Below are positions 1 to 9,187 of a stretch of 43,819 nt of DNA, piece after piece. The notes under the pieces are model-generated. The model searched no databases. It was not told the DNA's origin and saw only the letters and a list, made by a program, of their open reading frames with translations. A program made the position numbers and the translations under genes. Source of the DNA: Deltaproteobacteria bacterium (GTDB taxonomy: Bacteria > Myxococcota_A > Polyangia > JAAYKL01); assembly GCA_016936575.1 (NCBI GenBank), contig JAFGXQ010000219.1:1-43819 (forward strand), written 5' to 3'. Every line of letters begins with the position of its first letter. Position 1 is the first letter of the stretch.

Positions 1-178
1 CCCGCACCGCGCAGCGGCGCCACCATCAAGTACCCGCCCCTCTTTCTCATTTTATCTTTTCCTTCCATCAAAACTTCCGAGTTGTCATCAGAGCGACAAG
101 GCTGCGGAGCGCGCCCCGGACCTCTCACAGCCCTTCGAGATGAAACAGGTTAACGAACGCGGTTCATGGGTGTATCTT

Positions 179-2509
179 TTAATCCTGCCTGGTTGCGGTG
201 AAGCGGACAACTTTTCGGATGGATTCGTCAAAGCTGGATTCGGTCATTTCAACGTCTACGACCATTTTACCGTTCGATTCGTGAATTTTTCCTTTGAAGT
301 ATTCGCCGTCTTTCGCAATTCGGAAGGAGCCGTCTTCGTTCACCGGCAAGGTGAAATCCGCGTCTGAGCCACCTCGGGAGGGTTCTTCATCTTCTTCGCT
401 GGTGCGATAGGTATAGGAATAATGATACTTCACGTGCATCTGATTTTTTTCGTCCACCACAATCTCAACCGGTGCGTCGGTGGCGGTACCGATGTACCCC
501 AGCTTCTGAAGTTCTTCCATAATAATGCGCCGGGAGGGAACCGTTGCGCGATACGTGCCGGCGAATTCCTGCTTGGAGGGTTTCAGCGCGATTTGTATTT
601 TTTTGCGATTCAACTCAAACGGAACCTCCAGAACGGGCTCATCTTCATCGGGATTGTCGCCGGGAGCGAACACCTGAATTTTCGTGGGAGACCCGGCCGT
701 CAGGTACCCAGCCAAACGGAACGGCACTGTAACCGTGGCGTCATCGGGCAACCTGCCCTGCCAGCTTTTTACTTCGGCGTCTTCCCCGAGGGGCGCAAAC
801 CGCACCAGATGCCCGACATACTGATAAGGCGTATCTTCGTCTTCGCGGGGTTCATAGATGGTAACGATTGCCTGCTGATTCAGTTCGCTTTTCATCCGGT
901 TCAGCTGAAGCATATATTCCTTGTACAAATCCATCTGAATTCGCTGAATCATATTCTCCATAATGGCTTTGCCCACTGTCGACATCAATTGGGCACAATA
1001 CCCCTCTGAAATTTCTTTCTGCTTGGAATCCGTAAGATTCGAAAACCAGGTATCACTCATTTGCGACATGTTATCGACCGTCTCAATCGCGCCCTGTTTC
1101 CAGAACTCTTCACAATGGGTGGTAAGCGCAAGACGAACTTCTTTGGCCAAATCAAACTTGTCTTTTTGGGAAAGGCTCTTGCGGTAGGTCTCATATACTT
1201 TTCTCAGCAATTGCTTCTGCTCACCGGTTTCGCCGCCGTACCGCCGATTGTAATAATTGATATACATCTTTCGATGCTTGTCTGCCAGGTTGTTCCAGGC
1301 TTCGTTGCCGAATGATGTGAGCGAGTAATCAATTAAGAAAAAACCAACTGATTTTATTTTCAGGGCACTGCTTCCGAATTTTGAAATGGCCAGGAAAGAC
1401 GCATTCTTGATGGCGTTACAGAGAGTTTTGGCGCCTACTTTGCCTTCCTGCTGATAATCGAGAACCAACTGAACCCCCGCCAGGGCAACGCCTATTCCCA
1501 GGGCGGCATTACCTATTTTATCAACTCGCGGCCATTTGCTGAGGGGGTCAATGATACGAAACGGTTCGGTGGCGAGAGTGAGGCTGTTACCGGCAAAATT
1601 GAACGAGTCGTTCACAATGCCGAACCCCGCTTCCAGGGCGGCGCGGTCTGTTCCCTCTGACACCTCACTTAAAATCTTACTGTATTCCACCTTAGGCAGA
1701 TTGCTCATATTGATACTGGACGGTATTTGAGCACTAGCGGTTCGCTTTCCCTTGTTTTTAAAGGTGAATACCGCAAACAGCGAGAAGTGATCCGTTGAAA
1801 TAATGACCTGTCGGTTCCGGGTATCGAGTTCGAACAGAACCGGCGCCCAGTTTTTTGTCTTCGGCTGATAGTACGCGGCGACCACACAATCACTTACGTT
1901 TTCACCTGAATCGATGGCACTTGCCTCGTACGGAATCTTCACGGTGGAATAAAATCCGAAATTCTTCTTGTTGTCGCTTCGAGTTACTTCCACCATGTTC
2001 ACTGAGGCGTCGATATTTTTCACCAGCGCCGGATTATTCACCGTTGTTATCTTCACCTTCACGCCGGAATCATCAAACGGCGAAAGTTCCGCAGCGGGTT
2101 CTACCGCCGCAGCGGGCAATGCCGTGGCGGTTTTTGGTGTCGATGAAGCATCCTTTGACGCGACTGTGTTCGTTTGTGCGGTGCTTTCGTCGTACATGAA
2201 AAAAAAGTACACCCCCGCAACTGCCGCCGCCAGAAACAGCAATGCACCGACAACTGCGACAGCAATCAACACCGGCGACGTCCGCTGCTCATCCTTCGCC
2301 GGCATGTATGGTTTCACGGGAGGTGCTTCCGTTACCGGTGCCTTCTCCTGCGGAGACGCATCAGCGCCCGAAGACGTAAGAGTTGCGGCACCTTGTTGCG
2401 GCGTTTCAGATTCAGACGCATCCGTTTTCGGAGGCGACATTTTCGCACCGCAGTTTCCACAAAAAACTGAACCTTCGTCAGTCAGCTGACCACACTTTTC
2501 ACATTTCAT
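179..2509 (-). CDS. Zinc-ribbon, single-pass membrane protein of unknown function
   Basis: About 776 residues. The start is set at 2509 because GGAGAG sits just upstream and the product then begins directly with a four-cysteine zinc ribbon (C3, C6, C17, C20). A Pro/Ala/Thr-rich linker (about 25-75) leads to one strongly hydrophobic segment (about 79-105), followed by roughly 670 residues that would face the periplasm or outside. The post-membrane part starts with a beta-like region ending near a phrase STDHFSLFAVF, continues with a long helical, charged region and finishes with a beta-rich tail. The architecture (cytoplasmic ribbon, membrane anchor, large exported part) is seen directly; no enzymatic motif was found. 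It follows the alkyltransferase gene after about 100 bases and may be cotranscribed. Function unknown. Confidence 0.8.
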   Translation of the reverse strand: MKCEKCGQLTDEGSVFCGNCGAKMSPPKTDASESETPQQGAATLTSSGADASPQEKAPVTEAPPVKPYMPAKDEQRTSPVLIAVAVVGALLFLAAAVAGVYFFFMYDESTAQTNTVASKDASSTPKTATALPAAAVEPAAELSPFDDSGVKVKITTVNNPALVKNIDASVNMVEVTRSDNKKNFGFYSTVKIPYEASAIDSGENVSDCVVAAYYQPKTKNWAPVLFELDTRNRQVIISTDHFSLFAVFTFKNKGKRTASAQIPSSINMSNLPKVEYSKILSEVSEGTDRAALEAGFGIVNDSFNFAGNSLTLATEPFRIIDPLSKWPRVDKIGNAALGIGVALAGVQLVLDYQQEGKVGAKTLCNAIKNASFLAISKFGSSALKIKSVGFFLIDYSLTSFGNEAWNNLADKHRKMYINYYNRRYGGETGEQKQLLRKVYETYRKSLSQKDKFDLAKEVRLALTTHCEEFWKQGAIETVDNMSQMSDTWFSNLTDSKQKEISEGYCAQLMSTVGKAIMENMIQRIQMDLYKEYMLQLNRMKSELNQQAIVTIYEPREDEDTPYQYVGHLVRFAPLGEDAEVKSWQGRLPDDATVTVPFRLAGYLTAGSPTKIQVFAPGDNPDEDEPVLEVPFELNRKKIQIALKPSKQEFAGTYRATVPSRRIIMEELQKLGYIGTATDAPVEIVVDEKNQMHVKYHYSYTYRTSEEDEEPSRGGSDADFTLPVNEDGSFRIAKDGEYFKGKIHESNGKMVVDVEMTESSFDESIRKVVRFTATRQD

Positions 2510-2608
2510 GTTTGACTCTCCATTGATTGCGTGTTGTGCTGAACAATCATACTGACAGCCGACGATTCGCGCTACTGCAATTCGCTCAATATGATGTAAC
2601 TTCAAAAG

Positions 2609-3202
2609 TCATCCCCGGCCGAGACACATTTGCTCACATCGCAGCAGTTCTCGCTTGAGGTCCAGACCCCAGCGATATCCGCGTATGCTGCCGTCTTTCG
2701 CAATCACCCGGTGACAGGGAATCAGGAGCGCAACCGGGTTCAATGCGATGGCACTCGCCACTGCCCGCGTCGCGGTCGGCCGCCGCAGCTTCTGGGCAAC
2801 CGCCTGATACGAAAGAGTTGTTCCCGAAGGAATCTGCGCCAGCGCGCGCCATACCATGCGTTGAAATTCGGTGCCGAACAACCGAACCCGAAGAGGGTGG
2901 GCATTGTTATTCTGCGCCGCAAAAACCTGCTCTCCCACGCGTTTCACAACGGTGCTGCGTTTCATTTCACCATGACGCGCGAATGTTCGTTTCAGCGCCT
3001 CGTCAATGCGGGGCTGTGCGGCGCTGCTTCCCAATGCGAGAAAGCAGACCCGACCTTCCCACAGGGCCAACGTGCAGATGCCTTTGTCAGTGGGAATCGC
3101 GCTGTACTCAATTTTCTGAAGTGAAAGAATCGTCTGTCTCGTCGAGGAATCAACCTCGTCAATACAAATCGTCGGCATTCTGTGGGACTGCACCACCAGC
3201 AT
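2609..3202 (-). CDS. ogt: Methylated-DNA--protein-cysteine methyltransferase (Ogt/MGMT family)
   Basis: About 197 residues. It transfers the alkyl group from O6-alkylguanine (and probably O4-alkylthymine) in DNA to its own cysteine, a suicide repair reaction. The C-terminal half carries the family signature: helix-turn-helix region (about 113-150), RAVA with the arginine finger near 146, and the acceptor motif PCHRV at 162-166 (Cys163), followed by GSIRGYRWG. The usual Asn of the ANG hinge ahead of the active site is not obvious (AIALNP here). The N-terminal third is a diverged Ogt-like domain. The gene begins 9 bases after the histidine kinase stop, so the two are probably cotranscribed. No good ribosome site is seen for either ATG at 3202 or the internal ATG at 3178; the start is therefore uncertain. 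Confidence 0.9.
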   Translation of the reverse strand: MLVVQSHRMPTICIDEVDSSTRQTILSLQKIEYSAIPTDKGICTLALWEGRVCFLALGSSAAQPRIDEALKRTFARHGEMKRSTVVKRVGEQVFAAQNNNAHPLRVRLFGTEFQRMVWRALAQIPSGTTLSYQAVAQKLRRPTATRAVASAIALNPVALLIPCHRVIAKDGSIRGYRWGLDLKRELLRCEQMCLGRG

Positions 3203-3211
3203 ACTATTTCT

Positions 3212-4708
3212 TTATGCGGAACTCACTCGGGAGTCATTCGTCCGCCCGTCCAGCAACTTCTGGGCAATACGATTCAGTTGCTCCGGCCTGTAGGGTTTCG
3301 CCAGAAACTTCACCTGCTCGGGCTTCTGCTTCAGAATATCGAGTTTGTCAGATTCCTTGGTATACCCGGACACCAGAATCACGGGCATGTCTTCAACGAT
3401 GTTGTGAATCTCATTTAATGTGGCAATGCCGTCCATTTCAGGCATGATCAAATCAATCACCACCAACGAAATCTCTGACTTGTGTTTTTCAAACAATTCC
3501 AGTGCTTCTTTTCCCCCTCCCGCGCCGACAACCCGGCACCCGAGCACCTTCAGCATGCGCATTCCCGCGCGCAGCACCAGCGGCTCATCATCAACCAACA
3601 AAACAGTGTGCTCTGCCAAAGTACCGATTTCTGATATCGGCTCCGGTGGCACGCTGGAATTCGATTTTTCGGGCACATCGGAAGCCTGTCTGGGAAATGT
3701 GAGCGTAATATCTGTTCCCCGACCGGGAGCACTCTCCAACCGAATTTTTCCATTCATCGCGTGTACCGCGCCGTACACCATCGATAAACCCAACCCCGTA
3801 CCCTTGCCTTCCGCCTTGGTTGTGAAGAACGGTTCAAAGACATGTTCCTGAACCGACCGGTCCATTCCTTCTCCGGTGTCTGAAATTTGCAGAAACACAT
3901 CTTTGCGATGAATGCCGGTCTTCATAGTCAACGTCCCCTGCCCCCCCATGGCGTCCAATGCGTTCAGACACAGATTCATTACCGCGTTCTCAATCTGACT
4001 GCGATCGCCTGCCATATAAGGTTCCGTCGGAGAGAGCGATGTGACAATCTGAATATTTTTTTCGGCGGTTCGTTTCAACAACAATTCGGTGCCCGCGATT
4101 ACCCGATTTAATGAAAAGATCTGATTATTCAAATTGCTCTGTCTGGCGAACCCCAGCAAATTCTGAGTCAACTGCGCGCCGCGATCACACGCCGCCGCGA
4201 TATTATCCAAATCGGGAAAGCTTCTCCCGTATACGGTCAATTCCTGCCGATGGGCGAAAATTGACCCCATAATGGCATTCAGCGTATTATTCATGTCATG
4301 GGCCACGCCGCCGGCCAGACGCCCGATGGCCTCCATTTTTTTTGCCCGATCGAGTTCTTCCGCCATTAGTCGCCGCTGGATAATGAAATGCCTCAGCCGA
4401 TCGGCCGCCAGACAGAACACCGCCAATACGAACGCCGACACCACCGCTTTGGGCCTTCCGGTCGTTGCATCCAAATGGAACACCTGGCTGAAAATAACCG
4501 CGGTCGCAATCACATTCACCGGCACGAACAACAGCCCGGTGCGCCATCCGAACAACAAGGTTGCAGTGACCGGCGCAATCAGCACCGCAAGGTTGATGGT
4601 TTCCCCCATGTACGGAAACAGTAAAACGAGCAGCAGCGGATGCAGCAACACGGAGAAAACCACCAGTGTCCATTTCGCGCGTTTGCTCATTTTAGATTTT
4701 TTCACCAT
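3212..4708 (-). CDS. Membrane-bound hybrid sensor histidine kinase with receiver domain
   Basis: About 498 residues. Four hydrophobic segments lie at roughly 13-33, 38-54, 58-76 and 88-103, with almost no periplasmic loop, so any signal is probably sensed in the membrane or cytoplasm. The kinase core follows: H-box with His137 (AHDMNNTLNAI), N-box with Asn245/Asn249, DTGEGMD, FEPFFTTK and GKGTGLGLS. After a Pro/Ser linker comes a receiver domain (about 367-480) with acidic pair D373/D374, phospho-acceptor Asp419 in VIDLIMPEMDG and Lys471. There is no HTH output domain, so phosphate is presumably passed on or back. The ATG at 4708 is preferred to an upstream TTG; a further ATG lies at 4690. 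The neighbours are PII upstream and the alkyltransferase downstream; no partner regulator is adjacent. Confidence 0.92.
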   Translation of the reverse strand: MVKKSKMSKRAKWTLVVFSVLLHPLLLVLLFPYMGETINLAVLIAPVTATLLFGWRTGLLFVPVNVIATAVIFSQVFHLDATTGRPKAVVSAFVLAVFCLAADRLRHFIIQRRLMAEELDRAKKMEAIGRLAGGVAHDMNNTLNAIMGSIFAHRQELTVYGRSFPDLDNIAAACDRGAQLTQNLLGFARQSNLNNQIFSLNRVIAGTELLLKRTAEKNIQIVTSLSPTEPYMAGDRSQIENAVMNLCLNALDAMGGQGTLTMKTGIHRKDVFLQISDTGEGMDRSVQEHVFEPFFTTKAEGKGTGLGLSMVYGAVHAMNGKIRLESAPGRGTDITLTFPRQASDVPEKSNSSVPPEPISEIGTLAEHTVLLVDDEPLVLRAGMRMLKVLGCRVVGAGGGKEALELFEKHKSEISLVVIDLIMPEMDGIATLNEIHNIVEDMPVILVSGYTKESDKLDILKQKPEQVKFLAKPYRPEQLNRIAQKLLDGRTNDSRVSSA

Positions 4709-4844
4709 AACGCCGCACAAATATCAAATGAGGCTCGGAAGGCAAGTGATTTATATAGAAGAAAATTACAAATACGGATGAATTATATGGCGGAATCGAT
4801 TTTCTTTGCAAACGATGTAAAAAGGACTGCTCCGTACGACACGC

Positions 4845-5186
4845 TTATCCGACAGCCTCAGAGCCTTCTTCTCCGGTGCGGATACGAATGCAACGGTCGA
4901 GATTCTGCACGAAGATTTTACCGTCTCCGATATTCCCCGTGCGTGCGCCCCTGACAATGGCGTCAATGGTCGGTTGTTCGAAGTCGTCGTTCACCACAAT
5001 GCCGATTCTGATTTTGTCGAGCAAATTCACGGAATGGATTTTTCCGCGATACGACGATTCATAGCCCATCTGCTGTCCGCAGCCTTTCACTCGACTGACC
5101 GTCATCTTGCGAACTTCCGCTTTGAACAGTTCTTCTTTCACGTAAGATAGTCTTTCAGGTTGAATAATAGCGATTACCAATTTCAT
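4845..5186 (-). CDS. glnK: Nitrogen regulatory protein PII (GlnK-type)
   Basis: 113 residues, normal for PII. PII trimers bind ATP/ADP and 2-oxoglutarate and gate ammonium transporters. Family features seen: VKGCGQQ before the T-loop (Gln39 kept), YRG at 46-48, TGNIGDGKIFV, and the C-terminal RIRTGEE with both nucleotide-binding arginines. In the T-loop, the position aligned with the uridylylated Tyr51 of E. coli GlnB/GlnK is His51 (YRGKIHSV against YRGAEYMV), so regulation by GlnD-type uridylylation at this site is not possible; Tyr46 remains. AAGGATAAAAA precedes the ATG. It lies 74 bases behind the ammonium transporter gene on the same strand, and this linkage supports a GlnK role controlling that channel. 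Expression probably comes from the sigma-54 promoter ahead of amtB. Confidence 0.95.
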   Translation of the reverse strand: MKLVIAIIQPERLSYVKEELFKAEVRKMTVSRVKGCGQQMGYESSYRGKIHSVNLLDKIRIGIVVNDDFEQPTIDAIVRGARTGNIGDGKIFVQNLDRCIRIRTGEEGSEAVG

Positions 5187-5260
5187 TTTTTATCCTTGTC
5201 ATCGTCACGCGCAACCAGGCATGAGCAAAGGTTCCATTTAGTGATTGTCAGTTGTATGTA

Positions 5261-6550
5261 TTAAAATGCATCTTCAGGAGAAGACGCGATCGAATGAATC
5301 GAAATATCTGAACCGATGCGTTCTTCCTGTGCGCCCAACCGAATGCCGACGGTTTTTTTCAGTGTCCCGTACACCACGAAACTGGCTGTCAGGGCAACCG
5401 CAATCACACCGATAGAAACCGTCAATTGTGACATGAACGATACGCCGCCCGCGCCGCCCAATGCTTCCAGACCGAAAATACCCGCAGCCAATCCGCCCCA
5501 GATACCGCACAACCCGTGCAGCGGCCAGACACCGAGCACATCGTCAATTTTCAATTTGCTGGTTTCGAATTGGAACACAAACACAAAAATTAATCCCGCG
5601 ACCACCCCCACCACGAGAGCACCGACGGGGTGATACAAATCTGAACCGGCACACACCGCAACGAGCCCCGCCAACGCGCCGTTGTGTACAAATCCCGCAT
5701 CATTCTTCGAAACAATCAATGCTGAAATGGTGCCCCCAACCATTGCCAGCAGCGAGTTGATGGCAACCAGGCCCGAGATATCATTAATTGCACCGGCACT
5801 CATTACGTTGAACCCGAACCATCCGACAATCAGAATCCACGAACCCAACGCCAGAAACGGAATGGAGCTGACTTCGATGGTGTCGGTTTCGGCCACGCGA
5901 ATTCTCGATCCGAGAAGAATAATCGCGGGAAGCGCCAACCAGCCACCGGTGGCATGAACGACAACCGACCCTGCGAAATCATGAAATGGTGCGCCGAACG
6001 TTGTGGCAAGCCATCCATCCGCGCTTCCCAAGGCACCTGAAAAGTTACCCCAGGTAGCGCCTTCTATGAACGGATACACCAATCCGACAAAAATCCCACC
6101 GGCCAGCGAATTGGTCCAGAACTTGGCCCGTTCCGCAACACCGCCGGAAATGATCGCGGGAATGCACGCGGCAAATCCGAGGAACAGAAAAAATCGAACA
6201 TAGTCGAGACCATTATCGACGGCCATCTCATTAATGGGCACCATGAAACTGATGCCGCGGGCGATGGGGTAGCCGATGAAGAAATAAATCAACGTGGAAA
6301 ACCCCCACTCCGCAATAATTTTATTCAGTGCGTTCACCTGATTTTTTTTACGTACGGAACCCACTTCTAAAAACGCGAAGCCGCTATGCATCGCCAGAAT
6401 CATTACCGCACCGATAAGGATAAACAGCGTGTTGGAAGAACTGGTCAGTTGAGACAGCCCGTCGCTGTTGTCCGCCCAAGCCTGCGCTGAAAACAAAACC
6501 GCAATCGCAGCAGCTGTAATCGATAGAAAAGTCGTTTGCTTGTGAGCCAT
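5261..6550 (-). CDS. amtB: Ammonium transporter (Amt family)
   Basis: 429 residues. An inner-membrane channel for ammonium/ammonia in the Amt/Mep/Rh family, expected to be trimeric. An N-terminal signal peptide (about 1-26, ending AQAWA) is followed by about eleven hydrophobic segments. Family signatures seen include DFAGSVVVHATGG, containing the first pore histidine, and HGLCGIWGG, containing the second, together with GGVAERAKF. AAGGAGAACTTC precedes the ATG. The gene is first in a transcription unit with glnK downstream, the reverse of the enterobacterial glnK-amtB order. A sequence matching the sigma-54 consensus lies about 70 bases upstream, which fits nitrogen-limitation control. Confidence 0.97.
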   Translation of the reverse strand: MAHKQTTFLSITAAAIAVLFSAQAWADNSDGLSQLTSSSNTLFILIGAVMILAMHSGFAFLEVGSVRKKNQVNALNKIIAEWGFSTLIYFFIGYPIARGISFMVPINEMAVDNGLDYVRFFLFLGFAACIPAIISGGVAERAKFWTNSLAGGIFVGLVYPFIEGATWGNFSGALGSADGWLATTFGAPFHDFAGSVVVHATGGWLALPAIILLGSRIRVAETDTIEVSSIPFLALGSWILIVGWFGFNVMSAGAINDISGLVAINSLLAMVGGTISALIVSKNDAGFVHNGALAGLVAVCAGSDLYHPVGALVVGVVAGLIFVFVFQFETSKLKIDDVLGVWPLHGLCGIWGGLAAGIFGLEALGGAGGVSFMSQLTVSIGVIAVALTASFVVYGTLKKTVGIRLGAQEERIGSDISIHSIASSPEDAF

Positions 6551-6617
6551 GAAGTTCTCCTTAAAGAGTACGAAAAAACAATTGGAATGTACTGTTCAAA
6601 AATTGCCCGATGGCACT

Positions 6618-6633
6618 AGCAAATCTTATACCA
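6618..6633 (-). promoter_or_regulatory. Sigma-54 (RpoN) promoter of amtB-glnK
   Basis: Read on the minus strand this is TGGTATAAGATTTGCT, which matches the sigma-54 consensus TGGYRYR-N4-TTGCW at every fixed position: GG and GC are separated by exactly 10 bases. It points toward amtB and would start transcription near 6606, giving a leader of about 55 bases. Sigma-54 control of ammonium transporter and PII genes is well established. No clear NtrC-type enhancer dyad was found between 6640 and 6885. This stretch (6551-6885) otherwise holds only the palindromic element near 6775. Confidence 0.78.
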
Positions 6634-6752
6634 AAATGTACATACTACATAAAAGTCTCACAAACAAAGGACGATATGGGGAGCGAGAGGCTTGTAACAG
6701 AAGTTTCGGCGACACACAATTGTATTTCTATTTTTTTCATCCGCACAATAAT

Positions 6753-6814
6753 GTATCGATGACAACCTTGCGTTCCCTCTCCTCGCAGGAGAGGGCTGGG
6801 GAGAGGTATCGATG
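6753..6814. repeat. Palindromic element flanked by 9-bp direct repeats
   Basis: A perfect 9-bp inverted repeat, CCCTCTCCT/AGGAGAGGG with a 3-base loop, lies at 6775-6795. It is followed by CTGGGGAGAG. The whole is bracketed by two copies of GTATCGATG (6753-6761 and 6806-6814). The CCCTCTCC...GGAGAGGG...GGGGAGAGG layout resembles short dispersed palindromes found in many bacterial genomes. The flanking direct repeats could be a target duplication from insertion of a small non-autonomous element, or chance. It lies between the beta-propeller gene and amtB; without a T-run it is a weak candidate terminator. Confidence 0.6.
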
Positions 6815-6885
6815 TATCGTTAGAAATTCTCAAGAATGATAAAGAGAAGGAACGAAATAATAAGGGCGTCTGCTATACAAAGACA

Positions 6886-9015
6886 TCAGTAATAGTAATA
6901 GTAATAATCCTCGCAGAATTCGCCATCGAACAGCGCGACGGTATCCACCGCGACCGAAGGAGTCGCAATGGAGGCAGACGCCAGGCGACACCGTGACATG
7001 CCGTACATATAATCGCCGATGTACATAGACCGCTGTGCCTCTGCTTCGTAGTCCTCTACGGCTGCATCAAAGAACGACAGCCGATCGGTCGCTGCGATAC
7101 CTGCCTCCGACACATTGAACGTACGAATCCCGGTATCGAACTGGGTTCCCCAATTGCTATACGGAATCGCCAGGTAGCCGGTCTCGCTGTTGAACGTAAA
7201 TGCTTTGTGCTCGTAGAGCGCAGATGTCCATTCGCTCTCGCCGAGGAAGAAGCGCTGAACCAATGTGGGATTGGAGAATTCCGAAATGTTGTACAGCGAA
7301 ATGGCGGCCTGCCAGTCTTCCTGCCCCATCGAGATAATCAGATTTTCGCCGAAGGGATGAAGATACGTGGAATATCCAGGTCCCTGCCATTCTCCCACTG
7401 CGGTAGGCGCAATGGGGTTCGAGAGGTCAATAGTGTACAGCGGATCAGTCTGGAAAAATGTCACCAGGAAACCCCGGTCGCCTACAAAGCGGGCCGCATA
7501 AATCTCTTCGCCTTCGCCTAGTCCGCCCAAATGGCCGACCTGTGCCAGCGCTGCACTGCGTTGCTGCAACACGAAGATATGATTATCAAGCGTATTCTTG
7601 CTTTCATCTTCCCACCAGAAATCACCGGTGGTGGTGGCTACCCGTAGATAACCGTCTTTTTCTCCCATGCAGAACTGATCCAGCAGTCGTCCATCCACGG
7701 TCCCGGTCGCTTCATACGCGATGTTGCTGTTTTCTGCCGAAATGGCGAATTTGTGAATTCCGGTGGTCTGATTTTCCTGCCCGGCCCATAAACCCGACTC
7801 CATGGCAAGGGACACCCAATCCCGAGCACTAGTGAGATAGAGGGATTCTCGACTAGCATAGACAATTCCACGCTCAGAAAAAATGCCCGCTTGCCAGGAG
7901 TCGCTAAGAGGTGATTCCAAATCGACCGATACCACGGTCTGTAAGCCGATGCCGTTCGGCGTTTCAGGCGCGAAGATTTGATCCGGCGCCATAATAAACG
8001 AAGCGGTTTCCGTGGCGGAGTCCCATTTTTTGGGAACAATATCATTCGCCGTCAATGTATTATAAAACGTTTCATTGGTTTCAATAACATTCAGATATGC
8101 GTCATTGATGCCGGACAGGCTGTCAAAGTTTGCGTTGTTCCCATAGTCCCATCTGGTATCTAACACAGGAATCGTTGAGTCGATAACCAAACGAACTTTT
8201 CCATCCACCATACGCGACGTAACGTAATCGGCCGCATAGGTGACCGTACGCAACGCAACCGGCATCGCGCGATCGGAAATATCGATAATCGTCATTTGGG
8301 TGAAACTGTACATGCCGCATCCGTACATGTCGCAGTACATATCATTGCCGTAGTCAATATCGGGCTCAGCCATTCCATCGCCGGTATCTTTTATGGGATC
8401 CAGCTCCTCACGCAGCGTGTAATGAATCTCATCGGGCACTTCCGCCTGATTACGCATAGAGAACACAACCGCCGCATCGCCGTAAATAAACATCTCTTTC
8501 GCATATCCGCCCACATCCAGCGCACTCACTTTTTCCATTACACCGTCCAATGCGCTGACAATAACCAGTTCGCCTTCATGGAGCGCATAAATATAATTAC
8601 CGTCAGTTTTCACCACATCGGCTTCATCGACGCCCTCCTCCTGTGTATTGGTTTCGGAATGTTCCGGAGCGGCCGAACCGGCGCCGTCCGCGCTCTCGTC
8701 CATATCTGCTACAGGCACCGTAGCGTCTTCCATGGCAATATCCCCTCCGCTGTTCGAGCGATAAACGTCCCCTTGCAGCCAGGTCACTTCCCAACGGCGA
8801 TTGACTTCAACCTCAGCCCGCATCCGCTGAATCGCCGCCTTTTTCGCATACGCAACAAAATCCGCCTGGCTGGCAAAGCCGGTCAGATTATGCCGAACAA
8901 CCACACTTTCCATCGACTGCCATTTGGTGTCGTCGATACATGAAATCATTGCTAACGCCAAAACCGCTGTCATAACAAGCCGCAATGCTTTTTGAAAAGA
9001 TGCGTACATTTTCAT
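6886..9015 (-). CDS. Secreted beta-propeller lipoprotein
   Basis: About 709 residues. The start at 9015 is chosen because GGGAG lies 7 bases upstream. The N-terminus is a lipoprotein-like signal (basic and hydrophobic stretch ending LAMISC, Cys26; the -3 Met is atypical). The mature part has an acidic linker followed by repeated beta strands typical of the secreted beta-propeller domain family (PF09826-like), for example TKTDGNYIYALHEGELVIVSA and MTIIDISDRAMPVALR. Such proteins are cell-surface or periplasmic and their ligands are mostly unknown. The C-terminus ends in EDYYYYYY, encoded by alternating TAT/TAC codons, an unusual tyrosine tail. No close operon partner: it is about 170 bases from the neighbour upstream and more than 300 from the one downstream. 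Confidence 0.85.
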   Translation of the reverse strand: MKMYASFQKALRLVMTAVLALAMISCIDDTKWQSMESVVVRHNLTGFASQADFVAYAKKAAIQRMRAEVEVNRRWEVTWLQGDVYRSNSGGDIAMEDATVPVADMDESADGAGSAAPEHSETNTQEEGVDEADVVKTDGNYIYALHEGELVIVSALDGVMEKVSALDVGGYAKEMFIYGDAAVVFSMRNQAEVPDEIHYTLREELDPIKDTGDGMAEPDIDYGNDMYCDMYGCGMYSFTQMTIIDISDRAMPVALRTVTYAADYVTSRMVDGKVRLVIDSTIPVLDTRWDYGNNANFDSLSGINDAYLNVIETNETFYNTLTANDIVPKKWDSATETASFIMAPDQIFAPETPNGIGLQTVVSVDLESPLSDSWQAGIFSERGIVYASRESLYLTSARDWVSLAMESGLWAGQENQTTGIHKFAISAENSNIAYEATGTVDGRLLDQFCMGEKDGYLRVATTTGDFWWEDESKNTLDNHIFVLQQRSAALAQVGHLGGLGEGEEIYAARFVGDRGFLVTFFQTDPLYTIDLSNPIAPTAVGEWQGPGYSTYLHPFGENLIISMGQEDWQAAISLYNISEFSNPTLVQRFFLGESEWTSALYEHKAFTFNSETGYLAIPYSNWGTQFDTGIRTFNVSEAGIAATDRLSFFDAAVEDYEAEAQRSMYIGDYMYGMSRCRLASASIATPSVAVDTVALFDGEFCEDYYYYYY

Positions 9016-9187
9016 TATAGTCTCCCTTAGTAAGTCCAATCCGGCGGAACTCCTCCGGTGTCATTGCCTTTTGCAGAGAACACACGTCACATGGGTAAAA
9101 TGGGAACAAAAATTATTTTTTTTATCACCGCGACAAAAACAAACAGCCGGAACCAGCCGGTGAAGAGCTCATTGGGAACACGCTGAC

